A stretch of DNA of 64,000 nucleotides from contig SKCR01034757.1 of the NCBI GenBank assembly GCA_019454045.1, positions 1-64,000 on the forward strand. The letters run 5' to 3'. Positions 12,191 to 22,902 of this stretch are shown one piece after another. The notes under the pieces were generated by a model that saw only the letters and a program-made list of their open reading frames with translations, had not been told where the DNA came from and did no database searches. The DNA comes from Zanthoxylum bungeanum (taxonomy: Eukaryota > Streptophyta > Magnoliopsida > Sapindales > Rutaceae). The position numbers were made by a program, and so were the translations under genes. Within the stretch, counting starts at the first letter, position 1; every line of letters starts with the position of its first letter.

Positions 12191-13156
12191 TTATTGCTGG
12201 GGCATTGTCTTCAATTTCTTTCTGATATCTTCTATGGTCTGGTCTTCAACAAAGACAACATCTCGGCTTCTGACAATCTTCTTCTCCACAGGATCATAGA
12301 GTTTGTAGCCGAAATCATCCTGACCATAGCCAATAAAGACACACTGTCGCGTCTTTGCATCAAGCTTGGATCTCTCGTCCTTTGGGATGTGTACATAAGC
12401 TTTGCACCTAAAGACATGTAAGTGCCCGTATGACACTTATTTACCTGTCCAAGCTTGGTTAGGAACATTACCTTTCAGTGCGACCGCTGGGGACATGTTC
12501 AAAACATGAACTGCTGTGATGAGTGCCTCCCCCCAAAATGTCTTCGGCAGCTTGGCTTGTGACAGCAAGCTTCTGATCCTCTCGCACAAGGTTCTGTTCA
12601 TCCTCTCAGCTAGGCCATTCAGCTGAGGTGTCTTCGGAGGTGTCGTTTGATGTCGGATTCATTGCGTCTTGCAATACTGATCAAACGGACCTCTGTATTC
12701 TCCACCATTGTCTGTTCTGATGCATTTGAGTTTCTTACCGGTTTCTCTCTCCACCAGGGCGTGAAACTCCTTGAACACTCCAGCACTTGATCTTTTCTCT
12801 TCAAGGTGTATGCCCAGATCTTCCTTGAATGATCATCAATAAATGTCACAAAATACAGTGACCCTCCGAGTGTTCGTATCTGCATCGGACCACATACATC
12901 TGAATGTATGAGATCTAGTACCTCCGATTTCCGTTGAGGCCCGGGAGCTCTGGAAGGATACTCTGTTCTGCTTTCCAGCCATGCAGTGTTCACACTTCCG
13001 TAAGTGTGAGTTCTTCAATTCCGGAAGAACATTCCGCCTGCGTAGTATCTCCATCCCTGTTTGGCTCATGTGACCGAGCTTTTTATGCCACAGCTCGGCT
13101 GCCTCATTACTGTTGACTGTATTTATGCTACTATTTGAAAGCTTAGCATGCATCAA
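12191..13156 (-). pseudogene. Copia element E: GAG-pre-integrase and integrase
   Basis: 12836-13156 holds the GAG-pre-integrase domain (AAELWHKKLGHMS, then CEHCMAGKQ). 12619-12993 continues in another frame with the integrase core (LDLIHSDVCGP, TFIDDHSRK), so a one-base shift lies near 12940-12990. A further shift near 12775 and a stop disrupt the catalytic-core end. 12191-12436 is the integrase carboxyl end (HVFRCKAYVHIP, then CVFIGYG). A single TAA at 12188-12190 separates it from reverse transcriptase. The integrase would insert the cDNA, but this copy cannot make an intact one. Confidence 0.85.
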
Positions 13157-13180
13157 CTACAGGGTTGAGTCTTTCTTACC

Positions 13181-13528
13181 TCATGCCACCACCATTGATC
13201 CTTTAGTGAGCTTCCAGCATCCGTCACTAAAGGTGCTGCAGAAACCTTCATCATCCAGCTTGCCTGTTGAGATCAGGTTTAACCGGATATCTGGGATGTG
13301 CTTGACTCCCTTCAACACTAGCCTTGTCCCGTTCTCTGTTTCAAGGCAGATGTCTCCAATACCGACGGCTTTGGACTGTCCGTCATTCCCCATCCTTACA
13401 GCACCGTAGTCCCCTGGTGTGTAAGATGAAAAGAAGTCTCTGCGAGATGTGGCGTGTATGGATGCGCCACTATCTATCACCCAACTGGTCTCGTGGCTGG
13501 CAAGATTCACAACAGCTTCTTCATACAT
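13181..13528 (-). pseudogene. Copia element E: aspartic protease
   Basis: The frame begins shortly after the gag stop and contains the retropepsin signature WVIDSGASIHAT and the LNLISTGKL segment that normally precedes GAG-pre-integrase. In the parent element it cut the Gag-Pol precursor. It is in phase with gag across one TGA at about 13571-13573, so gag and pol were one polyprotein. Confidence 0.85.
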
Positions 13529-13570
13529 TATGCAAAATTCTTTGGATGTTTTCTCGGTGGTAGTAGCAAC

Positions 13571-14296
13571 TCATTCTTGATTAGAGTCGCCATCTCTCCT
13601 GGACTGCTCGTTCTTCAACTTGTAACAGTCCCTCTTCATATGGCCTTTCTTCTTGCAGTGATAGCACTCAATATCCCTCGTTCTTGATTTCCCCCGGTTA
13701 TTGTCTGATCTCCCTGGGCCTCGGCTTTTACTCCTCCCCCTTCTGGTGTTCTTTTCTGTCACTAGAGCTTCTGAGGTTGAGGCTGATGCTGACTCCTGCA
13801 TTCTCGTCCTATTTTCTTCCTCGAAGATCCTGGTCTTTGCCATCTCCATAGTGACTTTCCCATCTGCGGCTGAATTGATCACCGTAGATCTGAACGTTTC
13901 CCAAGATTCTGGTAACGTATTAAGAAGTATTAAGCCATTTACCTCATCACCGAAGTCTATGCCCAATCCAGACAGTTCCTTCATTGTTCCGAGGAAATCG
14001 TTGATATGGTCCGCCACAGCTGTACCTTCCTGGTATTTCAACCCCATCATCTTCTTGATGTAGTACAGCTTGTTGTTTCCAGTCTTTGCTCGAAAAAGCT
14101 CCTCCAGCTTTCTCCATAACACACGTGCATTTGTTTCTTCACTGACATGGTTGACGATATTATCGTCGATCCACTGACGAATAGTACTGCATGTTTTCTG
14201 GTGAAAATTAGCCCACTTTCCATCGGTCATTCCTTCTGGTTTCTGCTCCAGAAATATCGATCCATCATAGTCCTTCACATACAGAAGGTCTTTCAT
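13571..14296 (-). CDS. Copia element E: Gag protein
   Basis: A 241-aa frame begins MKDLLYVKDYDG and ends soon after the zinc knuckle. Visible parts are a UBN2-type gag core (about residues 20-150, with LWRKLEELF, LYYIKKMMGLKY and LNTLPESWETFR), an Arg/Ser/Gly-rich RNA-binding stretch, and a CCHC knuckle CYHCKKKGHMKRDC near residue 212. A typical copia gag would have a few dozen more residues at the amino end, so the true start may lie upstream behind a lesion. The terminal TGA reads into the protease in phase and may be a nonsense mutation. Confidence 0.8.
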   Translation of the reverse strand: MKDLLYVKDYDGSIFLEQKPEGMTDGKWANFHQKTCSTIRQWIDDNIVNHVSEETNARVLWRKLEELFRAKTGNNKLYYIKKMMGLKYQEGTAVADHINDFLGTMKELSGLGIDFGDEVNGLILLNTLPESWETFRSTVINSAADGKVTMEMAKTRIFEEENRTRMQESASASTSEALVTEKNTRRGRSKSRGPGRSDNNRGKSRTRDIECYHCKKKGHMKRDCYKLKNEQSRRDGDSNQE

Positions 14297-15030
14297 CCTT
14301 CCTCTCTATGTGAAATAATTTGTACTGGTTAACAAAATCATTTTTCCGTTGCTCCCCTCCATCATAAAAATTCTAAGCAGAATTTCAAAAAACGGACCTC
14401 ACCGTTGCGTCCGGAATGGTCGAAAATGGTGGAAATGACACTTCGTTTGTCAAAGTCCGACACATGGACCAATTTGCAAATTTCAGAAATTACAGGGATC
14501 ACAGTGCAATTTCCGAAAGATCAGGGGCCAAAGTGAAATTACGGAAAAGTTCAAGGACTATTTGCAATTTCCAAAAAGTTCAGGGACTAAATTGAAAATT
14601 TCTGAAAGTATAGGGGCTAAATTGTAATTTCCAGAAAGTTCAGTGACCTATTTGAAATTTACCAGGCACCGCTGACGTGGCGGATGACGTGGCTGCTGAC
14701 TGGATGCCACGTGTCTGCTGACTGTGTTCTGACGTGGCGCTGACTGGGCGACACGTGTCGGATGACGTGGCGCTGACGTGGTCGTCTTCAACCTTCAGAC
14801 GGCGCGTGCGGCGCGTGCGCGTAGAGCGCGTGGCGAGCTCTCTGGATGGCGCGTGCGGCGCGTGAGGGCAGCTGAGACCTCCGTTCGATCGCCGGAAAAT
14901 ACCACCGTGCTCGTCTCGCCGTGAAAGGTCTGATGGTATGCTCAAAATCGATTTTCGACAACTTTTGTCGGAATCGACTTTCCGAACCAAAACTTCGTTT
15001 CTGAGTTTCGGGATCCCTCCGAGTAACCGT
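14297..15030 (-). other. Copia element E leader with two repeat blocks
   Basis: This is untranslated DNA between primer site and gag. 14460-14655 is a degenerate tandem repeat of about 30-40 bases built on GGGACTAAATTGNAATTTCC. 14670-14800 is a cluster of GACGTGGC and CCACGTGTC words, with two perfect CACGTG G-boxes and at least four GACGTGG. The frames predicted across it look like repeat artefacts. Confidence 0.6.
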
Positions 15031-15043
15031 ATCTCTGATACCA
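15031..15043 (-). other. Primer binding site of copia E
   Basis: The minus strand reads TGGTATCAGAGAT two bases after the 5' LTR. It matches the initiator-Met tRNA-type copia primer site TGGTATCAGAGC over its first eleven bases. Confidence 0.85.
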
Positions 15044-15045
15044 CT

Positions 15046-15414
15046 TGTTGTGATTAAACACACACGAATAGAGGATAATTTGAGAGAAAACTCTTCTTTT
15101 ATATACATACAAAAGAATTACAAAGCTTCCAATACAAGCTTTACAAAAAACTCTCACCAATCACTCTCACTACACTTTCACACATTTAGGGATTTATAGG
15201 ATATTGATAACTGAGGCTAGGGGCTCCTTTTATAGTGCCCAAACCGCGTGAACAGTGCCACGCGGTTTGGACACGTTTTTGCCAGCCCATACACGTCTTG
15301 TTGCTGTAACTTGCTGGCTTCCTCTTGATTTCCAACTTTTGGTGCTTGCTGGACACCATGAATTTCTTGCTGCCTTGCTGGTTTCTTTTGCCAACTTGCA
15401 AGCTGTTTCCAACA
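15046..15414 (-). mobile_element. Copia element E, 5' LTR
   Basis: A 369-bp LTR, minus orientation, starting TGTTGGAAAC at 15414 and ending AATCACAACA at 15046. It carries a TATAAAAG box at 15227-15234. Its right edge lies about 160 bases beyond the stop codon of the receptor kinase gene, so the element inserted in that gene's 3' flank. Confidence 0.85.
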
Positions 15415-15574
15415 CCCAGAAAGTACTCCTTGGCTTGATGAAGTTTTTAACTATGTTGCCCTGTGATCAGTAAAATGTAGTGTAAAATAAAAAAATAAAA
15501 AAGTTGCTAGACTTTTCTCACAAGATATAATGTAAATTTTCATCAAGTGGGCAAAAGTTAAAGTAGAACTTGTA

Positions 15575-18500
15575 TCATTTAATTACCTCTTTGAACGTTG
15601 AATACAGTTTTAGGTTCAAGAAAAGTTTCTTGATTGATTGTAATTCATGGACCACGTTGGTAATGTTCATTCGATCTTGTGGCGACTCCATTGAACAAGC
15701 AACTCCGATTCTCATCATAGCAATGAGACATTCTATTTTTTGGTTGATTCTTACTTGCCTCTGCCTCTGATTTCCAATTACAGCCAAGTCTTCATCATCA
15801 TTTAGAAGAATCAAATCAATAATGTCCATCACATGATCAGACATGGCCGTTCTTGCAAGATTATGAAGATTCATATCACCCTCAAACATATTGTCTGTTG
15901 GTCTTTTTCTTGTCACCAGTTCTAATAACAATATCCCATAACTATAAACATCTCCATTTATTGACACCTCACTTCCAAGACCATATTCTGCCATTAAAAA
16001 AAATAATGAGATAGTGTAAGATTTTCAACTTCGAGGAAAGAATTTTGATATTGTTCTAGAGGTCAAACGCTAATAAATATAAAAAGATAATACCTGGAGC
16101 AATATAACCAATAGACCCTTTAACACCGATGGAGCTTGTTTGCCCTTGAGCGGATGGAAGGAACCTTGCTAGGCCAAAGTCACCTACATGTGCAGTCATT
16201 TCTTCATCAATAAGAATATTGCTGGGTTTAAGATCACAGTGAGCCATTGGAGGTTGACATTCATTGTGCAAATAGTTCAGTGCATAGGCAACATCAATGG
16301 CGATGTTTAGCCTCTGAAGCAAATTTAAACTTCTTGGTCCCTCGTTTGTTTCATCTTCTCTAGTGACAGGATACAACCACTCCTCTAGGCTTCCATTATG
16401 CATGAACTCATATACAATGGCCTTGAAGTCATTTCCTTGATAATCCACTCCTGAACTTGCTGTGAGAACCTTGACTAGATTTCGATGCCTGATGTTCCTT
16501 AATGCCCTACACTCAGCTATAAAACTCTTGGAAGCTCCACGATGAAGAAGATTAAAAACCTTCACTGCGACAGTGGTTTTACCTCCATCAAGAATTCCTT
16601 TATAAACTGACCCAAAGCTGCCTGCACCAATCAAATTTGCTGAGGAGAATCCATCAGTAGCATTGTAGAGCTTTTGGTACGACATGTTCAATGGTGAATT
16701 TATTGAACTACTTGGGTTTTGTTTCTCTTTTCTTTTCTTTACCCAACAAAGAAACAGAAAAGATATTGTCAAAACAAGTCCTACAAGCCCAGATACAATA
16801 GCAATTACCAATTTTAGTGCTAGGGTCAATCTCCCTTGTTTAGATTTCTTTGAACCACATGCCTGCAGATGAAATTCAGGAATGCCCCCACAGAGCTTAC
16901 TGTTTCCCAAAATAGAAACAGCACTCGCATTCTTGAAGACTCCTTCTGTTGGTACCTCACCCTCAAACTTATTGTTAGAGAAATTTAAATTCTCCACCAA
17001 TTTAATAATCCTACCAGAAATTTAGGAATTTCACCTGAAAGATTGTTTTGAGACAAATCTAGGACTCTAACAGCTCTTAAAGAACTCAAAGTTGAAGGAA
17101 TAGGACCTTGGAATAAGTTGCCTTGCATATCCAATACTTCCAAGCTTATACAACTACCTAGAGTACTAGGGATCTCACCTCCTAACATGTTTCCAGAAAC
17201 ATCTAATATTCCTAGATTTTTCAGATTTCCAACTCCAGTGGGAAGGGATCCAGTCAGTTGATTCCCCGAAAAGTCAAGACCAATTGATAAGGATGAGAGA
17301 CCCATAACTTGGGGAGGTATGGTACTATTGAGATTGTTATCAGAGAGATCAATTAGTAACAAGCTCTGACACTGGCCTAGGCTTATAGGGATGCTACCTT
17401 GAAGAAAATTGTCACTTAAACGTAATTCTAATAACCTTTTCAAATTTCCAATAGAAGGTGGAATACTTCCTGATAATCTATTATTATCTAAATCCAATAA
17501 CACTAAATTTTGAAGCTCTCCTATAATAGGGGGGATGGTACCTGATAATTGGTTATTCCACATATCCAGTATTTGCAAGTTGACAGGCTTTCCAATCCCA
17601 GTTGGGATGCTTCCAGATATTTCATTGTTGTCCAGGGCCAATGCTGTAAGAGTTGTTGAGATGTTGCTTATGCATCCAGGTATTAACCCCCCAAAATTAT
17701 TGTCATTTATAGCCAATATATTTAAACTAGTTGCATTAGTCAAAGAGCAGAGGAAGTTTAAATCATGGTGTCCCCCACTCCCTAGGCTGTTGGATGTGAT
17801 AAGGAATCTAGAAAGCCTTTGTAGCTTCTCCAAATAAGGCACTTCCCCTGTTAGTTTATTTCCTGGAGCTTGAAATATTTCCAACTTCGAGGCATTGGAT
17901 ATTGAGGGTGGAATGACTCCAGTCATTTGGTTTTTACTAACACTGAACATTTGGAGATTTGGGAGAGTAAAACCAACGTCCAGAGGAATTTCCCCCTGAA
18001 TTTGGTTTACTCCCACATCAAAAGTTATGATGGAAGAGATATTGAAGATTGAGGATGGAATAGTACCAGACAACCTATTTGCTCTCAAACCCAATTGTGC
18101 AAGATTCTTCAACCAGCAAAAGGTTTCAGGAATCCTTCCAGTTAGATTATTCATGGTCAATGCAATTTTACGAATGGATGATAAGTTTCCCAAAGAAGAA
18201 GGTATACTTCCTGTCAGATAGTTAATAGCTAAAGAGAGGTTCTCAATCTTTGACAGGGAGCCAAATTCTGAAGGAATTTTTCCCACCAATTGATTATTGA
18301 ATAGATAAAGACCAGTAAGGTTTGAGCAACGGGATATATTGGCAGGAATTTCGCCACCAATTGAGTTGTTGTTAAGAGTCAGTGTTTCCAATCTTTGTAA
18401 ACGACCAATTTGTGAAGGGATTTCATGGGTGAAGCTATTGTTTTGGAGATTTAGTTCTTTAAGAAAGCTCAAATTTCCAACGTAAGGTGATATAGAGCCT

Positions 18501-18769
18501 GCGAGTTCAAGGGACTCCAAGTTCAAGATTGTGACTCTCTGGTGCCTACGACTACAAGTAACACCATGCCATTGGCAAAAGTGGATGGATTTATTCCATG
18601 AGGCTAAAGCACCAAGAGGGTCATGAGTGATCTTTGACTTGAATCCAAGCAAGGCCACTCGGTCTGTCTCGTTACCCACGACAACCGTAGAAGCCCTTAC
18701 ACAGCAAAAGAAGAAGAATACAAGGACAAAATGCACAACGAAAAAAGACCAAGACACTCTTATTCCCAT
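15575..18769 (-). pseudogene. LRR receptor-like kinase, LRR-XII (EFR/Xa21-like), with a frameshift
   Basis: The only host-type gene I recognise at a normal locus. The start is the ATG at 18769 (MGIRVSWSFFVVHFVLVFFFF), because it opens a good signal peptide; an upstream in-frame ATG at 18910 adds 47 residues without function. Next come an LRRNT domain (DRVALLGFKSKIT, then WNKSIHFCQWHGVTC), about 20 leucine-rich repeats of the NxLSGxIP type, one transmembrane segment (about 16735-16820) and a kinase. The kinase has the GAGSFG loop, VAVK lysine, HCDLKPSN catalytic loop and DFG. HCD rather than HRD makes it a non-RD kinase, typical of immune receptors. A 106-bp GT-AG intron (15988-16093) splits the APE motif, as in this subfamily. 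Near 17000 the phase changes between FLVGLL and LVENLNFSNN; one missing base explains it. Total length, about 1,030 residues, is normal. If the shift is real the product stops before the membrane segment. Confidence 0.9.
15988..16093 (-). other. Intron of the receptor kinase gene
   Basis: The donor is CCAG|GTATTAT and the acceptor AATGGCAG|AATATGG on the minus strand. Joining them restores the conserved APEYGLG kinase motif in phase, which supports both sites. Confidence 0.85.
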
Positions 18770-19816
18770 GTTTTGTTTGAGTTGGAAAAGAAAAAAAGAC
18801 TCCAATCTCTGAATGCAGGGTACGTATGGTATCTGAAGGAGTCGGTTAACAGGGAAGGCATTTATGAAAGAAGAAAAAAGTCCAAATATTGAATTTAATT
18901 TGGATTTCAAAAGAATGAATGAGAAACGCTAAGGTGTCACTGTCACGTTTTTAGTTTGAGTAAAAGTATATATATTTTTTTAAAAGTTTGAGATATTTAT
19001 TTAAGTTAGGGTGGGATATTTTGATGACATGATTTTCAATATTTTCAAAAACAAATGTTAAAAAGACTAGATCAAAATAAAATATTATTAACCATTACTA
19101 TTGAGCCATAAACTTAAAAAGGAAAACAAACTTTCATAAGATAAAAACTAAAGGCCGAAATTTTATACATATAATTTCTTCCACTAATAATCTCCGGTAA
19201 AGTTTTTCTTTATTAATTCAACAATAAGATGTGAGATCGTGTGTATTTTTCAATTAAACAAAGGAAAAAACACTTAATTTGTAGATCTCAACCAAAGAAT
19301 TATGAAAATAAATAAATAATCTTATAAGGTTATTTAGTAATTAATATGAAATAATGTATCATTAAATTCATTAAATTTTCAAATATTGTTAATAGTTAAT
19401 TAATTTGCAATTATTAATAATGATAAATTTAATAATTGTATCATTAAATTCATTAAGTTTTCAAGTGTTATTAATAGTATATAGATTAATAAATAATAAA
19501 TTAAGATTTAGTAATTAATATGGAACAATGTATCAATAAAACTATTGAATTTTCAAGTGTTATTAATAGTGAATTAGTAATTAATAAATAATAAATAAGA
19601 ATTAGTAATTAATAAATTTAATAAACTATTATCAATTAAATAAACCAATAAATAATAAATTAAGAATGAGTAATTAATAAATTTAATAATTAATAATTTA
19701 ATAAACCAATGAGAGCTCATTATTTTGCTTGAATCAAGGGGAGAGTTCTATTAGGTTTTATTTTATATTAATATATAGATAGATATAGGTTAATATATAG
19801 ATATAAATATAGATAG
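18770..19816. other. AT-rich 5' flank of the receptor kinase, with degenerate tandem repeats
   Basis: No gene is visible. 19335-19700 contains about three diverged copies of an AT-rich unit (AATGTATCATTAAATTCATTAA followed by TTTTCAAGTGTTATTAATAG), then short GAATTAGTAATTAATAAA-like repeats. A TATAGATA microsatellite lies at about 19770-19815. The receptor kinase promoter should be at 18770-19000; I see no clear TATA box. Confidence 0.5.
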
Positions 19817-20332
19817 CGCTATTCGCATTGCGGTTTGGGTCAGTTTTTTCATTTTACAACTTAAACAACATGGGTTGGTGGTTTGAAAAATTAAAAACCG
19901 AAACAGCAAATTTGATAAGATAAACCGAGACGATTCGGGTCGGCAGTTTAGATTAGAAAATTTTTAAAGAAAATTTTGTGTTTTCCCATAATAATTGAAG
20001 AAAAAACCTAATTTTCATTTATATAGTGCATATTATCATATGATCATTAAATATCTAAATTTCATGATTAAAAAAGAATAAAAGTATAAAATAATGTCTA
20101 ATTTGAACGCGGGTTGGCGATTTAGACGGTTCGGGTCGCGGTTTGGGTCAAAGTTTTCGGTTTGAGCGGTTCGAGTTACAGTTTAAGTCAAAACCGCGCA
20201 CTGATCCAAAATTTACGGTTCGATTCAGGCTGAACCGAAATCATTTTCAATATTTTTCAGAACCGTACAATTTGGATCATATCAATGCAGTTCGGATCAG
20301 GTTGCGGTTTGAACCGAAACCATAAACACCTC
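19817..20332. mobile_element. Possible hAT-type MITE with GGTTCGG-rich subterminal repeats
   Basis: Both ends are rich in GCGGTTTGGGTC / GAACCGAAACC words in opposite orientation, the pattern of non-autonomous hAT elements. The right end reads AACACCTCTG, reverse complement CAGAGGTGTT, a common hAT terminus. The left end is diverged. Both flanks are TATAGATA repeats, so a target duplication cannot be judged. Confidence 0.4.
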
Positions 20333-21598
20333 TGGATATAGATATATAGATATAGATTTGAAGTTCAAGAATGTGTGTGTAATCACCGGGGGTTCTTAAG
20401 TCTAAAGGTAAAAATGAAAGAGGAAAAACTTGGAAAATTTTAGTCTATAGATCATGATTGATAAAAATGTATAGGCATGAACATAAAAATAAAAATAAAC
20501 TAAATGATGGAAAATAAAAATATATATTTTGCCTCTAGTCTAAGACGGAGCAATCCCTGTAGTCTGTAAACAACCATTGTGTTGTGGTTTTGAAAGTGAA
20601 ACTAGTAAAGAAAACAGAAAGTTCATGAGTTTGTAAATTTGGGCTAAAAAAATTAGAACTCAAATTTAACAAAATTTCAATATTTAAATAAATAATATAT
20701 ATATTTTTAATATTTTATAAATGAAGGTTTTATTTTGAAAATTTAAAACGACTAAGAATAGTCTAAGTCATGGTCAAGCCTGGTAATTGATTAAAAAAAA
20801 AGAAAAGAAAAGTCATGTTCGATAACAATAGTCTGAAGGGATTTAAATAAATATCCATCATGTCTACATCTAAGCGACATATAAAAAATAAATAAAAAAT
20901 TCCTTTAATATTATATAAGGCCAATGTTAAGATACCCAAGAGTATCAAATATATTTGGGTACAAAACATATAATTTTTAATATTATACATGTAACTTAAA
21001 CCATTAAACGTGTAAATTTTACCAATAAATATGCAACTAATTCATGTTTTGAAAAGTTTTATGTTTATTTACAGAGCTTACATATTTAATGATTTAAGTT
21101 AAATATTTATTGATAAGAGTTATATATTTGATCCAAAAATATTAAATATCCTTGGTATCAGAGAAGTCCTCTATATAAATATACATAATCATTTTTTTTT
21201 TGCCTCTAGTCTAGACCGAACAATCCTGTAATCTGTAAACAACCATTGTGTTTTGGAAGTGAAATTAGGACCCAAATCTAACAAATTTTTTTATATTTAA
21301 ATAAATAATATTTATTTATTTATTTTTTATAAATAAAGATTTAATTTTAAATTACCTAGTTTATCACAATATTTAGAACGACTCAAAATAGCCGTGACTT
21401 AAAAATAAAAGAAAAGTCCCCACACGAGATAGAAAAATTGGCCTTGATTGAAATGAGTGGCCTATTTTAGGAAAAAAAATGGCTTTGATTGAAATGAGTG
21501 GTCTATTATCCAATGTTATACATAAAGAAAAGAAAAAGAAGATTTGTTGCAACTCCTCCAAATTTTAAAGTGAATTTTAAAATTCATTAAAAACTAAC
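20333..21598. repeat. Intergenic AT-rich region with a diverged direct duplication
   Basis: 20519-20780 and 21195-21410 are collinear. Both contain GCCTCTAGTCTA, then AATCC and TGTAGTCTGTAAACAACCATTGTG or one-base variants, then TTTAAATAAATAATAT and ACGACT. A shorter direct repeat (CTTGATTGAAATGAGTGG) occurs at about 21443-21460 and 21484-21501. The right edge may be the LTR of the copia remnant starting at 21599. No gene was seen. Confidence 0.5.
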
Positions 21599-22602
21599 AA
21601 TCTCTCACATGAATTTTAATAAAATAGTTTTTCATCGAGCTATATAATATAAGGTCGTGCATAAATAAAGGTGTATGTCGACTTGAACCTTTACATAATG
21701 TTGACGATTCAAATTATATTAGAGTAACTCGTAGTTTTGAACTCTATATCTGACAACGTTACACACACAAACCTTTCAAGGTGAAGTCAAAAAGCCCGTG
21801 CATTACGGTCGTGCATGTATATCACAGTATAGTGAATGCTCTAGAAACTTTTACCCAAAATTTCATGAGAAGCGGCCACACTTCTATATTCACATAGGTG
21901 TATCTATCAAGAGTACTAATATAACTAGGTACTCCACTCTACATAGAGTATAGAACACATTAAGAGTTAAGTAACTCACCCTTACATCGCTTCAGGATAT
22001 CACGCTCTCAAAATGGAACTCACAAATAAAATAATAGCATGATTCATCATCACTTCATGACTTGTTATTACCCATTAAACCTATTTCTTGGGATCTTCAG
22101 TCTATTAGGTTGGGTTACCATCATCAATGAATGTCTAATGACAATAGTTATATTTTTTCCTATGTATTGAATACTTTTTGTCTTGCCAGTCCTTTCATCA
22201 AATGATGAGCTAAGTTATCATCAGTCAGTACATGATCCATTCTTATAGCTCCAAAAGAGAGGTATTCTCTAACTGTACTATGTATATGCATTCTCTTACT
22301 GTTAAAATAACAATCTTGAATATTTACAATAGTCTTAATACTATCACAACGGATCAAGACAACTGGTATCGATCTCTCCCATAAAAGGGTATCTAATAGC
22401 AAGTTTCATAACCAAGTTGTTTCTTCATTATCTGATGCTAGTGCTATAATCTCATACTCTGAGAAATATATCTGTTGGTAGCCTTGGAATCAGAAATCAC
22501 CAATAATGTAAATCTAGGTTCATGGTCATTTTCAAGTACCTTATAACCCTCTCAATAGCATGTCAATGCTCATACCAAGTATTCATACGATATATGCAAT
22601 GT
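21599..22602 (-). pseudogene. Truncated copia remnant: polypurine tract, 3' region and RNase H end
   Basis: At 21599-21611 the minus strand reads ATGTGAGAGATTG followed by TGTTAG, a copia polypurine tract joined to an LTR start. 22160-22402 encodes the end of a copia RNase H (RCDSIKTI, NSKRMHIHSTVRE, then a decayed LADPLTKGL motif). The layout and wording resemble copia D (59747-60139). The rest of pol is missing and the remnant ends near 22602. Confidence 0.7.
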
Positions 22603-22902
22603 CAGGTCTGTAGGGGATTTTAGTGGGTATTACCGGGTAACGCAGCGGAATACAGAAAATTAAATTTTTCCGATTTCAATAATTTTTCTTGGATAATTAA
22701 AATAAACTTATTTATTCTAATTACTCAATACTTAAAAAATGATTTTTTTAACCCAAAAATCAGATTATCCCTTAATTACCGTGAGACCTTAAAGGTTTGT
22801 ATTTTGATCATTTTAGTCATAATTTGTCAAATGAAAATTTAAGTGATTTCAAATCACTACCAAATACATATCATATACATCAAAATACAACTCACAACAC
22901 AA
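22603..22902. other. Unassigned LTR-like fragment between two elements
   Basis: Contains GGGTATTACCGGGTAACGCA and a GTGAGACCTTAAAG stretch, wording often seen in copia LTRs, but no match elsewhere in the window and no termini. It abuts SIRE-like copy B abruptly at about 22903. Confidence 0.3.
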
